NCBI RefSeq assembly: GCF_902374955.1
Contig: NZ_CABKRX010000045.1
Coordinates: 1 to 64,000, forward strand
Length of the DNA: 64,000 bases
Direction of reading: 5' to 3'
Source: Bacillus massilioanorexius
GTDB taxonomy: Bacteria; Bacillota; Bacilli; Bacillales; DSM-1321
A model generated the notes under the pieces. It was not told the DNA's origin and did no database searches. It worked only from the letters and a program-made list of their open reading frames with translations. Each line of letters opens with the position of its first letter. Positions within the stretch are counted from its first letter, which is position 1. The translations under genes and the position numbers were made by a program. Of this stretch, positions 45,716-54,797 are shown piece after piece.

Positions 45716-46777
45716 TCATACTTTTGCCACACCTTTAATATGTGATAAAATAGCTTCTTCATCTGTTGGTAGTACCACTGGTTTTACTTCGCTATATTCT
45801 ACTGCAGTTGATGGATCTTTTAATCCATTACCTGTTAAAACAGCAACTACTTTGGAGCCTTTTTTAATTTCTCCAGATTTAAGCTGTTTAATTAAACCTG
45901 CAATACTTGCACTAGAACCTGGTTCTGCAAAAATTCCTTCTTTTCTAGCCAATAATTTATAAGCTTCTAAAATTTCCTCATCCGATACTTCGTCAATTTT
46001 CCCATTTGATTCCTCAGCTGCATTTACAGCTAAATTCCAGCTTGCTGGATTACCGATACGAATAGCTGTAGCGATTGTTTCTGGTGCTTCAAACACGCGG
46101 TTATGCACAATAGCTGCTGCTCCTTCAGCCTCAAAGCCTCTCATTTCAGGAAGCTTAGTTCCCTTTTTCTCATGGTACTCTTTGAAACCTTTCCAATAAG
46201 CCGAAATATTCCCAGCATTCCCCACTGGAATAACTAATACATCTGGAGCATCGCCAAGCACATCACAAATTTCAAATGCAGCTGTTTTTTGTCCTTCAAG
46301 TCGATAAGGGTTAACAGAGTTTACAAGAGCAATTGGTGATTTTTCACTAATGTTTCTTACAATTTGCAAGGCATTGTCAAAGTTTCCGTCAATTGCTACA
46401 ATCTCTGCTCCATACATAACAGCTTGTGCTAGTTTTCCCATTGCAATTTTGCCATCAGGAATAACAACAATACAACGAAGACCCAATCTAGCAGCATAAG
46501 CTGCTGCTGCTGCAGATGTATTACCTGTAGATGCACAAATAATAGTATCTGCCCCTTCTTCAACAGCTTTAGCTACAGCCATAACCATACCTCTATCTTT
46601 AAACGAGCCAGTTGGATTTAAACCTTCATACTTAACATATAATTCTACACCAAACTCTTCAGATAAATTATTACACTTAATTAATGGTGTATTTCCTTCA
46701 TGTAAAGTTAACAATGGTGTATTGTCTGTTACGGGTAAATATTCTTTATATTCTTGAATTAAACCTCTCCAACTCAT
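45716..46777 (-). CDS. thrC: threonine synthase
   Basis: A 353-residue PLP enzyme making threonine from O-phosphohomoserine. The PLP lysine is in NPTGSFKDRGM; STGNTSAAAAAYAAR and the glycine-rich VIPVGNAGNISAYWKG bind the cofactor phosphate. The ATG overlaps the hom stop by four bases (ATGA), so translation is coupled. Confidence 0.93.
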   Translation of the reverse strand: MSWRGLIQEYKEYLPVTDNTPLLTLHEGNTPLIKCNNLSEEFGVELYVKYEGLNPTGSFKDRGMVMAVAKAVEEGADTIICASTGNTSAAAAAYAARLGLRCIVVIPDGKIAMGKLAQAVMYGAEIVAIDGNFDNALQIVRNISEKSPIALVNSVNPYRLEGQKTAAFEICDVLGDAPDVLVIPVGNAGNISAYWKGFKEYHEKKGTKLPEMRGFEAEGAAAIVHNRVFEAPETIATAIRIGNPASWNLAVNAAEESNGKIDEVSDEEILEAYKLLARKEGIFAEPGSSASIAGLIKQLKSGEIKKGSKVVAVLTGNGLKDPSTAVEYSEVKPVVLPTDEEAILSHIKGVAKV

Positions 46778-48072
46778 TGTACGCCATTCCCTTCTACTCT
46801 ATAAGTGCTATTAATATCGTAAACTAAATCATTATCTCTTAGTTGTTGTAAGATTTCTTCAAAGTCTTTTAATGATGAACGGTGTGTTACTAGCACTATT
46901 TCTGATTGACCTTTTTCTTTTAATGGAAGCTGTAGGATTTTCTCAAAACTTACATCATGCTTCGCAAATAATGCTGTAATAGAAGCAAAAACTCCTACCT
47001 CATCTTTTACTTGAAGGCTAAGGAAATATTTTGAAAATATTTCTTCTGAATTCTTAATGTTTTTCTCATATTGAGGAGCGGATGCACTTCTTCCATTCAC
47101 ACCTAGCCTCATATTTTTCATGACATTTACAAGGTCAGATACAACGGATGTTGCTGTTGGTAAACTACCAGCCCCTGGTCCGTAAAACATTGTTTCTCCA
47201 ACTGCTTCTCCATATACATACACCGCATTGTACTCATCATTAACACTTGCTAGTGGATGAGTTTCCGGAAGTAAAGTAGGTTGTACACTTACTTCGACTT
47301 TGCCATCTTTTTTAGATGCGATACCAATTAATTTCATTGTATATCCCAAACGTTTACTATAATCTAAATCTGCTTTTGTAATGTCAGTGATACCTTTTAC
47401 ACTAACATCTTCTAGATCAATATTCATGGAGAATCCAAGTGTAGCAAGAATAGCCATTTTTCTAGCAGCATCTAAACCTTCTACATCTGCAGTTGGATCA
47501 CTTTCAGCATAACCTAGAGCTTGTGCTTCAGCTAATACTTCCTCATATGGAGCACCATATTTACTCATTTTCGTTAAAATAAAGTTGGTAGTACCATTCA
47601 CAATCCCCATAATTTTCGTAATACGATCAGAAGCCAATCCATCTACTAAACCACGTAGTATCGGAATACCGCCTGCTACACTTGCTTCATAAAATAAATC
47701 GCAACTATTTTGAGTAGCCTCAGCTAATAATTCTGAACCATAGAGAGCCATTAAGTCTTTATTCGCTGTTACAACATGTTTTTTATTACGAAGAGCTTTC
47801 AATAAGTATTTACGCGTTTCATCAATACCGCCCATTACTTCGATTACTACATCTATTTCTGGATCATCGAGGATATCATCAGCACAATCTGTTAATAAAG
47901 TTTTTCCTACTAAGTTTCCTCTTTCTTTCTCCATGTTCTTAACTAAAATCTTCTTTATCTTCACCGGACAGCCAATTTGATGCATAAGCTTATCTTGGTG
48001 GTTTTCGATAATTTGCACTACACCTGTACCAACTGTTCCTAATCCTAATAAACCGATTGATATAGCATCCAT
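46774..48072 (-). CDS. hom: homoserine dehydrogenase
   Basis: A 432-residue NAD(P)H enzyme reducing aspartate semialdehyde to homoserine. N-terminal Rossmann GLLGLGTVGTGVVQI, catalytic domain with AGGIPILRGLVDGL and YAESDPTADVEGLDAARK, and a C-terminal ACT domain (about 350-425) for feedback control by threonine. First gene of hom-thrC-thrB; GGAGAGGGAGAA precedes the ATG. I looked for a T-box in the roughly 200-base leader and found none. Confidence 0.93.
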   Translation of the reverse strand: MDAISIGLLGLGTVGTGVVQIIENHQDKLMHQIGCPVKIKKILVKNMEKERGNLVGKTLLTDCADDILDDPEIDVVIEVMGGIDETRKYLLKALRNKKHVVTANKDLMALYGSELLAEATQNSCDLFYEASVAGGIPILRGLVDGLASDRITKIMGIVNGTTNFILTKMSKYGAPYEEVLAEAQALGYAESDPTADVEGLDAARKMAILATLGFSMNIDLEDVSVKGITDITKADLDYSKRLGYTMKLIGIASKKDGKVEVSVQPTLLPETHPLASVNDEYNAVYVYGEAVGETMFYGPGAGSLPTATSVVSDLVNVMKNMRLGVNGRSASAPQYEKNIKNSEEIFSKYFLSLQVKDEVGVFASITALFAKHDVSFEKILQLPLKEKGQSEIVLVTHRSSLKDFEEILQQLRDNDLVYDINSTYRVEGNGVQ

Positions 48073-48286
48073 ATCCTATTCTCCCTCTCCGTTGTTCTCT
48101 CTAAACATACATTTGTTTTTATATAAAAGACATTATATGCTTTCCGCCCGTTATTTTCAATAGTCAAAAATAACAGAATAATAAGTATATATTTATTGTA
48201 ACAAGAAATTTCGAAATATCGTAAACATTTATCTTATAAAATAAAACAAGAGAACATTTGTCAGAGAATGAACACAAACAATTCGT

Positions 48287-49291
48287 TTATGATAACCAAT
48301 CCACTTTTGGAACTTGAAGAGCATTTATTGGAACTTGATTTATTTCATAAAAATACCGTAAAAAATCTTCATAGCGATGAGATTGATTTAAGATTTCTTC
48401 TAATTTCTCCTCTAACATTTTCTTTTCTCCTTGAGAATTACTACTATAATATCCTTCAATGACTTCTAAATAATGAACAGGAAAAAGTAAACGAGAATAT
48501 AGTAAACGCCAAGAAAAGCTACTTAACGGCTGCATGGATACATATTCTTGTAAAAATTGAGTCATAGTTGGTTGATATGTTTGAGGATAAGTATGATAAT
48601 GTTGTCTAACCCATTCACCAATATCTCTACTATGGTGGTCATACACCCATTCAAAAGGATTTTTCACTAAATAATCCCCTAACCATTTATCATCATAGAA
48701 ACGATCATGTGAAATAGTTCCTGCATCGAATCCATCAGGTTGATCATCTATTTCACAATCCACTAAATATTGAATCGCATTTTCTCCCATAATAGAAAAA
48801 TACGGAAATGATTCAACGAACTTTTTTTCAAATTCGTTAATTGGATGAGAGGTCATTTTCTCTCTCCAAATTCCTTCTAAGTAATCTAACCTATTCTCCC
48901 ACAGCTCTTTCCATTTTCCAATTCTATTACAAGCTTTTATCGGGACATCTAATGTACGACCTCGATTGTGAAATTTCGCTAACTTATACCCCATATTAAT
49001 AGCACGTGGTTTATCTAATACATCGTTAGCCATCAAAATAAATAAATGATCGTCCATTTCAGATAAGTAAGTCTGTTCATTAGACATAACGAAAGAAGAG
49101 ACATATTTGTCACCTTGCTGTTGCATATACTCAGCCATGATTAACCTTTCCATTAATTCTTCTTCTTCATACTCTTGTATAGGGATTATAGTATAAAGAA
49201 CATTAGCTGAGAAAAAGCGTTGGTAAGCCCCATTCACATTTTGTCTTTCCATTACAATGCCGTAATTTTGATATATAACATCTTGAAGCAT
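48287..49291 (-). CDS. yutH: spore coat-associated protein YutH (CotS-family kinase-like)
   Basis: A 334-residue protein of the CotS/YutH/YsxE group, which has an aminoglycoside-phosphotransferase-like fold. The segment ISHDRFYDDKWLGDYLVKNPFEWVYDHHSRDIGEWVR corresponds to the catalytic-loop and DFG-like region (HDR...D). B. subtilis YutH is a coat-associated protein made in the mother cell. The frame reaches a GTG at 49300, but ATG 49291 is nine bases after AAAGGAG. Confidence 0.82.
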   Translation of the reverse strand: MLQDVIYQNYGIVMERQNVNGAYQRFFSANVLYTIIPIQEYEEEELMERLIMAEYMQQQGDKYVSSFVMSNEQTYLSEMDDHLFILMANDVLDKPRAINMGYKLAKFHNRGRTLDVPIKACNRIGKWKELWENRLDYLEGIWREKMTSHPINEFEKKFVESFPYFSIMGENAIQYLVDCEIDDQPDGFDAGTISHDRFYDDKWLGDYLVKNPFEWVYDHHSRDIGEWVRQHYHTYPQTYQPTMTQFLQEYVSMQPLSSFSWRLLYSRLLFPVHYLEVIEGYYSSNSQGEKKMLEEKLEEILNQSHRYEDFLRYFYEINQVPINALQVPKVDWLS

Positions 49292-49553
49292 TTCCCCCAC
49301 TCCTTTTCTTTTGGGTAAACTGCCTATAGTTAGGATACTCTATTTCATATATATGAAAATTGATGTGCTTCTTTACTTATAAAAAAGGATTACGCTAATT
49401 TATGCCGAAAAAACATTATAAGCGTTCGAATCTTATGCAGTTACAAAGTACAAGAGTAAAAGCATACGATACTATATATTTACTCTATGTTCATACCTGT
49501 CCATTTCAATGACGAAGAACTGATTATCACATAGAGCATTTGTTAAATATTTA

Positions 49554-49776
49554 GGCTTTTTTCGTAAATCTTGTTGCCTATAAACAGTAGTAAGTGTAAG
49601 TAAAATTCTACTCCTGAACGCTCACTCGCTAGAGAGCAATTAGTGTTCCTCAGAGTATGGGTTCTCACTAATCTCGATACTGTCTCAGGAGTCTCGCACC
49701 TTGTACATCAATCAACCTTATCAGCTGGTTTTGCGCACCAAATTTATTTATCACAACACTCTTTTAGAAAACAGCC
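49554..49776. repeat. dispersed repeat, longest copy
   Basis: 223 bases from GGCTTTTTTCGTAAATC to TTTTAGAAAACAGCC, with imperfect inverted ends. The interior holds CTCCTGAACGCTCACTCGC and CAGGAGTCTCGCACC, two parts that are partly complementary. No gene is supported in 49292-49885. Confidence 0.55.
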
Positions 49777-49885
49777 AATATTTATTACAATGGAATAGAG
49801 CTATTATATTTAAAGAAAAAAGTAAATACTTTCTTCTGTTCGTTCATAACTAGAAGAAAAAATAATTAGAAGAAAAGGTGAAGCA

Positions 49886-50383
49886 ATGATGACTAACAAA
49901 ATTAATCTATCTGAACAAACAGCACGAAAATGGTTAAATGATCGCGGTGTCACAACAAAAGATATTGCTGAGCTTGTCATGTATTTACAAAGCGCTTATC
50001 ATGAAAATCTCCAATTTGAAGATTGCTTGCATAATGTCGAGAGAGTTCTTTCTAAAAGAGAAGTACAAAATGCAATTTTAACTGGTATTCAATTAGATTT
50101 ATTGGCAGAAAAGAAAATGCTTGAAGAGCCTTTACAATCCATAATCGAAACAGACGAAGGTTTATACGGAGTAGATGAAATACTCGCATTTTCTATCGTT
50201 AATGTATATGGATCCATCGGTTTCACAAATTATGGCTATATAGACAAACAAAAGCCTGGCATACTACAAAAACTTAATGATAAATCTTCAGGTCAATGTC
50301 ATACTTTTTTAGATGATATCGTTGGAGCAATAGCTGCCGCCGCTTCAAGCAGACTAGCTCACAGAATAAAAAATGTAGAATAA
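49886..50383 (+). CDS. yutG: phosphatidylglycerophosphatase A family protein YutG
   Basis: A 165-residue PgpA-domain protein: helical, with EGLYGVDEILAFSIVNVYGSIGFTNYGYID and LDDIVGAIAAAASSRLAHR, the conserved acidic residues of PgpA. It is more soluble-looking than E. coli PgpA, as in B. subtilis YutG. Likely dephosphorylates a phospholipid precursor; unproven. AAAGGTGA upstream. Confidence 0.8.
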   Translation: MMTNKINLSEQTARKWLNDRGVTTKDIAELVMYLQSAYHENLQFEDCLHNVERVLSKREVQNAILTGIQLDLLAEKKMLEEPLQSIIETDEGLYGVDEILAFSIVNVYGSIGFTNYGYIDKQKPGILQKLNDKSSGQCHTFLDDIVGAIAAAASSRLAHRIKNVE

Positions 50384-50418
50384 GAAAAAATGAGAAAGAC
50401 GTACAAGACTACCTAAAA

Positions 50419-50451
50419 AGAGAGTCAACCTCCACTAGAGGTTGACTCTCT
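50419..50451. terminator. bidirectional terminator yutG / yutF
   Basis: Perfect arms AGAGAGTCAACCTC and GAGGTTGACTCTCT. Confidence 0.8.
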
Positions 50452-50484
50452 CATAACATTTTACGTTATTTATATAAGACCACT

Positions 50485-51255
50485 TTAGGAAAGCTTCCAA
50501 TCGCTTAAAGAATCAATAACATGTGTTGGACGTTTTTCATAGTTCTTTAACAATTCAGGTGTGGTTACGCCTGTATGAACAAGAATTGTATCCAATCCCG
50601 CATTCATTCCTGCAAGAATGTCCGTATCATAATTGTCGCCAATCATTACTGTATCTTCTTTACGAACTCCTAATACCTCTTGAGCTTGTTCCATAATAAT
50701 GCTTTCTGGCTTCCCTATAAAAGTTGGCTTTACTCTTGTGGAAGTTGAAACAACAGCTGTAATTGATCCAGCTCCAGGCAATAATCCACGTTCAGTTGGA
50801 ATAGCAATATCTCCATTAGTAGAAATAAATGTTGCACCATTTCTAACAGCTAAACAAGCCTTTGCAAACTTTTCATAATTAATATTACGATCAATTCCGA
50901 CTACTACGAAATCCGTATGCTCATCATCTACTAGCTTAAAACCTTTTTCTTCAAGTGCTACTTTGATCCCTTCCTCACCAATCACATAAACCGTACCACT
51001 CGGCTTTAGCGTATACATATAATTAGCAGTCGCCTGACTCGTTGTAAAAACTTGATGTGCTTCTGTTGGAATATCGAAACCTCTTAGTTTTTCCGCTACT
51101 TGTGCTGGAGTTCTTGAAGAATTATTTGTTACAAATAAATAGGGCAAGCCTTTATCATTTAACTCATGAACAAATCGCATTGCTTCATCTATTCTTTCTG
51201 TACCTTTGTACATTGTTCCATCTAAATCGATTAAAAAGCCTTTATACTGTTTCAA
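50485..51255 (-). CDS. yutF: HAD-IIA sugar/nucleotide phosphatase YutF (NagD family)
   Basis: A 256-residue HAD phosphatase: motif I FLIDLDGTMYKG (nucleophile Asp), motif II VTNNSS, motif III Lys in GKPES and motif IV MIGDNYDTDILAG. The NagD-type C2 cap lies between motifs II and III. The length equals B. subtilis YutF when translation starts at TTG 51255, seven bases after AGGAGTGAG; a GTG at 51264 lies inside that site. Confidence 0.87.
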   Translation of the reverse strand: MKQYKGFLIDLDGTMYKGTERIDEAMRFVHELNDKGLPYLFVTNNSSRTPAQVAEKLRGFDIPTEAHQVFTTSQATANYMYTLKPSGTVYVIGEEGIKVALEEKGFKLVDDEHTDFVVVGIDRNINYEKFAKACLAVRNGATFISTNGDIAIPTERGLLPGAGSITAVVSTSTRVKPTFIGKPESIIMEQAQEVLGVRKEDTVMIGDNYDTDILAGMNAGLDTILVHTGVTTPELLKNYEKRPTHVIDSLSDWKLS

Positions 51256-51399
51256 AATACTCACTCCTAAATCTCTTGTAAGCTACCATACAATACTTTA
51301 TCATAGCCCTATTTTATGGTCAAAAAGGTTTTTATCTAAGAAAAGAAACAGAAGAGTTTAGATTATCAAATTGAGATAAGGGTAGATACCTAAGACCTA

Positions 51400-51493
51400 T
51401 CTGATTTCAAATCAATATAACGAATGAGTGAAGATAGCAAGACTACTGTCTAGAAGCACCATAATCGAATACGTTTACTTTAACAGTGCCTAA
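51400..51493. repeat. decayed dispersed repeat, TAACAGTGCCTAA-ended
   Basis: The right edge TTTAACAGTGCCTAA is the complement of the left edge of the 1781 element (TTAGGCACTGTTA). The interior is largely lost. No gene in 51256-51598. Confidence 0.4.
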
Positions 51494-51598
51494 GTTAAAA
51501 AATCATTTAATTGACATATAAGTATTCCTATATGCCTTCATTTAGCGTGTTAAACTATATTTATACAAAAGGTGATTTACATCAACGAGGAGTACATT

Positions 51599-53186
51599 AT
51601 GAGCGTTACACATGAAGACCCAATCAATTTCACAAAACATGTCATATATCAGTTTTACAAAGAAAGAAATCTAAAAGAGGTATTTAACTGCTTAGCTACT
51701 GATTTTACTTGGATTGGCCCAGCTAAACATGAATATATGACTGATAAAGAAGGTTTAATAGATTATTTCCATAAAGGGAAAGAACGAATACCCAGCTGTA
51801 TTATAGATTTCAATACCTTTACAATCGAATATACTGGAGATCAAAATTGGTTAGTATTAGGCAGCTATGATGTTAGAAATGCAAATGGGAACGACATGCT
51901 TGTAGAAGTATTTCAGCGTTGTAGTTTCTTCATTGTTGCAGATAAAGATACATTAAAAGTAAAGCATATGCATATTTCCAATCCATTTATGGAGATGACC
52001 AACGAATACTATTCTCAAGAGGTACCAAGACATAGTTATGAATATTTGCAGCATAAGCTTGAGGAAAAAAACAAAAGTCATCGAAATGGTTAATAATAAT
52101 ATTGAAGGTGGATTAAAAGGAAGCATCGATGATGATGATTTCACCTACTTTTATGTGAATGAAGGTCTTCCTAAAATGCTTGGTTATACATACGAAGAAT
52201 TTATGGAGATGAGTGGAGGAACTGCAGTTGGTGCCATCTATCCTCCAGACTTACAAAAGGCACGACAAGATTGTGAGAACTGTTTTGCAAAAGGTCCTTC
52301 CTACCATACAGAATATCGGATGCGCAGAAAAGATGGCAATTTATTATGGGTAATTGACCGAGGAACAAAAACACTTGGTACAGATGGACAAATTAAAATT
52401 AATAGTATTATTACCGATGTAACAAATTTAAAAAATGCCTTATTCGATTTAGAAATTGAAAGAAAAAAATATCGTATTGTATTAGAGAATATTTCTGAGG
52501 TTATGTTCGAGTATGACCTTGTATTAGATACCCTTTCTATTTATCATTCTGTTGAAACAAACGGAAAAAACAATCTGAACAAGACGGAAATAACAAATTT
52601 TATAAGCAGGTTAAAAAAGACAAAATATATTCATTTAGATGATATTGAAGAGATCACGGATCTAATCCATAAAAAGAATAAGCATTCGATAGAAGTACGC
52701 GGAATTGTTCGTGATGAATGGCGCTGGTTAAGAGTTCAATGTAGTCCGATAAAGAATAATGAAAATCAAATCATTGAAATTGTAGGTTCAATCAAAGATA
52801 TTACGGAAGAAAAAATTAAAGTTCAAACTTTGATGGACCTAGCACAAAGAGATTCTTTAACTAAATTAATGAATCAAACTTCTTCAAAAGAAAGGATTAC
52901 CCAATACTTACTTGAAACAAACAAATAGGCGCAATGATTATACTTGACATCGATGACTTTAAAATTGTTAATGATACAGTTGAGCATTTACAAGGAAATC
53001 GAGTACTAATTCAAGTAGCTCATGAGCTCATGAAATGCCTTAGCAAAGATGATATTGTCGCAAGAATTGGTGGGGATGAATTTCTTGCATTTGTTAAAAC
53101 AAATGAAGAAGAAGTTCTGAGAAAAAGAGCGAATACGCTATTAGAAAGGATTCAATTAATCCCCTTTGAGTAACTATCATATAGAA
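51599..53186 (+). pseudogene. SnoaL-PAS-PAS-GGDEF diguanylate cyclase, N-terminal part
   Basis: The 5' part of a c-di-GMP synthase gene with an intact GAGGAGT ribosome site. The order of domains is: a SnoaL-like sensor (FNCLATDFTWIGPAKHEY), PAS with FYVNEGLPKMLGYTYEEFM, a second PAS-like region, then GGDEF (DIDDFKIVNDT, RIGGDEFLAF). Three single-base frameshifts break it: in an A-run near 52070 (LEEKNK / VIEMVNN), in an A-run near 52926 (LLETNK / GAMIILDIDD), and in a C-run near 53163. The gene is then cut by the 3.75-kb insertion; its last 40 codons lie at 56943-57063. It is not functional as it stands. Confidence 0.8.
53179..53186. repeat. 8-bp direct repeat ATATAGAA, left copy
   Basis: An identical octamer lies at 56935-56942. 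Joining the flanks at this octamer restores the cyclase sequence PLSNYHIEMTETSHIGIAK, so it looks like a target-site duplication or recombination core. Confidence 0.6.
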
Positions 53187-53429
53187 GGCGTACGCCATTA
53201 TTTTTTAGCTCAAATAGATAATTATAATCGTTAAAAGCAGATTCTTTTGTTTGTAGCAGCATAGGTGAAATGAACATAATTTACTCACTCTTTTTCTTTT
53301 ATGATTTGTTTCTTTAAAAGAAATATTCCTGTTAGTCACAATAAGAAATCTTATCTGATTATACACATTTGAGATATCGCAATGTTTTGAATAAAGTTAC
53401 GATATTTATAAAAATGTTGCGCTACTATT

Positions 53430-53460
53430 GCCTTAGATCATTTCACTAAGGCTTGTTTTA
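53430..53460 (+). terminator. terminator-like hairpin in the insert
   Basis: GCCTTAG / CTAAGGC followed by TTGTTTTATTT. No gene is recognised before it within the insert (53187-53429). Confidence 0.5.
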
Positions 53461-53490
53461 TTTAACTAAATTAGCTAAATATTGTGATTA

Positions 53491-53527
53491 AATACACTTA
53501 AACAAACGGGGCAGGTTAGTTGAAGAA
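53491..53527 (+). repeat. insert direct repeat R1
   Basis: ACACTTAAACAAACGGGGC followed by AGGTTAGTTGAAGAA, 61 bases before the lipoprotein start. Related copies lie at 54064 and 54490. Confidence 0.55.
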
Positions 53528-53587
53528 AGATGCATATTTGTCATATAATTCTAAAAAGATTCAGCTGTGAAAAAAGGAGAAATTATT

Positions 53588-54052
53588 ATGAAGAAAATAA
53601 CAACAATGTTACTTCTATTATTTGTTCTTGCTGCTTGTTCGAATGAAAACTCTACTGAAGTTAAAAAAGAAGAAAATGATAATGTTACTACTGAACAAGT
53701 TGAAAAGAAAAAGATAACGAAAGAGTTTGTAAAAAAGAATGCCAAAGTTGGTCTGTCTTATAATGGAGTTAGAGAAATTTTTGGAACCGAACAGTATTCT
53801 GGAATTATGGATAATACTATGACTTTCATTTACGATTCAACTTCATATAAACCAGTTGAATATGACCGACTAAGTGGTTCAGTAGCGTTTGATGATTTAA
53901 AGTCAGGTAACTTAGACTATCAGTTGTGGATTAATTTCGTAGAAAAAAAAGCTGTTTATTACCAGTATTATTTTGAAGGTGAAGATGGTGAAGTTTGGGG
54001 ATATACAGTATCTAGTGACGGTGATAATTTGACCAGGAATTCTGGCAACTAA
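53588..54052 (+). CDS. secreted lipoprotein, unknown
   Basis: A 154-residue lipoprotein: signal peptide KKITTMLLLLFVLAACS with lipobox LAAC (Cys 18). A Glu/Lys/Thr-rich linker (about 20-47) follows, then a small mixed domain (VKKNAKVGLSYNGVREIFG ... YQLWINFVEKKAVYYQYYFEGEDGEVWGY). The FVKKNAKVGLSYNGVREIFG segment resembles the SmpA/OmlA-like repeats of small Bacillus lipoproteins, but I make no firm call. ATG 53588 has AAAGGAGAAATT upstream; an earlier in-frame start at 53567 overlaps that site. Cargo of the inserted element. Confidence 0.75.
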   Translation: MKKITTMLLLLFVLAACSNENSTEVKKEENDNVTTEQVEKKKITKEFVKKNAKVGLSYNGVREIFGTEQYSGIMDNTMTFIYDSTSYKPVEYDRLSGSVAFDDLKSGNLDYQLWINFVEKKAVYYQYYFEGEDGEVWGYTVSSDGDNLTRNSGN

Positions 54053-54063
54053 TCTAAGTGAAA

Positions 54064-54100
54064 GAATACACTTAAGCTAACAGGTGCAATACTACATTAA
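54064..54100 (+). repeat. insert direct repeat R2
   Basis: ACACTTAAGCTAACAGGTGC, a diverged copy of R1, 12 bases after the lipoprotein stop. Confidence 0.5.
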
Positions 54101-54102
54101 AT

Positions 54103-54127
54103 AAGCTGAAATTATCAGCTTCTTTTT
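54103..54127 (+). terminator. lipoprotein gene terminator
   Basis: AAGCTGA / TCAGCTT followed by CTTTTTT. A further hairpin TGCAACTAT / ATAGTTGCA follows at 54130-54156. Confidence 0.7.
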
Positions 54128-54223
54128 TATGCAACTATCGGTGCAGAATAGTTGCATAAAAAACATTAGATTTATGGTAAAATTAAACATATATGTAAAT
54201 AATCTAAAAAGAGGTGAGTTATA

Positions 54224-54400
54224 ATGAAAAAAAAGAAACTTGGAACTTTAATGATTATAATTGGATGTTTAGTTTTGGTATTTGCATTATTGAATAATTT
54301 TATGGCTTTTTTTAATAATATCGATTATATCTCTCTAATTAGTGTGGGAATAGTGTTTCTTTGTTGTGGAACATTTATAAAGAATAAAAAAGCACTTTAG
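54224..54400 (+). CDS. 58-residue two-helix membrane protein
   Basis: A small protein with a basic N-terminus (MKKKKLG) and two hydrophobic helices (LMIIIGCLVLVFALLNNFM and ISLISVGIVFLCCGTFI), ending KNKKAL. The ribosome site GAGGTGAG sits eight bases before the ATG. No family recognised. It lies within the inserted element between repeats R2 and R3. Confidence 0.6.
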   Translation: MKKKKLGTLMIIIGCLVLVFALLNNFMAFFNNIDYISLISVGIVFLCCGTFIKNKKAL

Positions 54401-54489
54401 TAAGTTAACTCTTTCTGAATCTAATTATTAGTAAGTAAAAATCAAGAGAATAACACTTTAATGTATTCATAGTAGCCTATGTTTTGTGA

Positions 54490-54530
54490 AGAATTACACT
54501 TAAACAAACAGGTGCGTTAGTTCAATAAGG
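54490..54530 (+). repeat. insert direct repeat R3
   Basis: ACACTTAAACAAACAGGTGC followed by GTTAGTTCAATAAGG, closest to R1. No gene follows it before the Rep terminator. Confidence 0.55.
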
Positions 54531-54578
54531 AGCAATAAAATAAGCAATCTTTTTTATAAAAAACCATCTTAAAAATAT

Positions 54579-54627
54579 CAAAAAGCTATCGTTTTGAGCA
54601 ATCTTTATTCAAAACGATAGCTTTTTG
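54579..54627. terminator. perfect 19-bp terminator hairpin
   Basis: CAAAAAGCTATCGTTTTGA and its exact complement with an 11-base loop. Ends any transcript leaving R3; works in both directions. Confidence 0.75.
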
Positions 54628-54748
54628 TATGTGATGAATATAATCTTTAATCGTGATTTTTTATCAAACTTATTATAGATCTACAATTGAAAGATGTACT
54701 TTTCTTACAGCCATATGATGGGATTTAATTTTACTATCATTCTAACAA

Positions 54749-54797
54749 AAAAAGACTAGCATTAAACTTCATTCAAGAAAAATGCTAGTCCTTTTTT
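54749..54797 (-). terminator. rep gene terminator
   Basis: AAAAAGACTAGCATT / AATGCTAGTCcTTTTTT at the end of the Rep-like gene, overlapping its stop. Confidence 0.75.

Noticed and set aside
48073..48286. Possible T-box or threonine leader before hom
   Set aside because: No T-box sequence, no terminator-antiterminator pair and no leader peptide with repeated Thr codons could be found.
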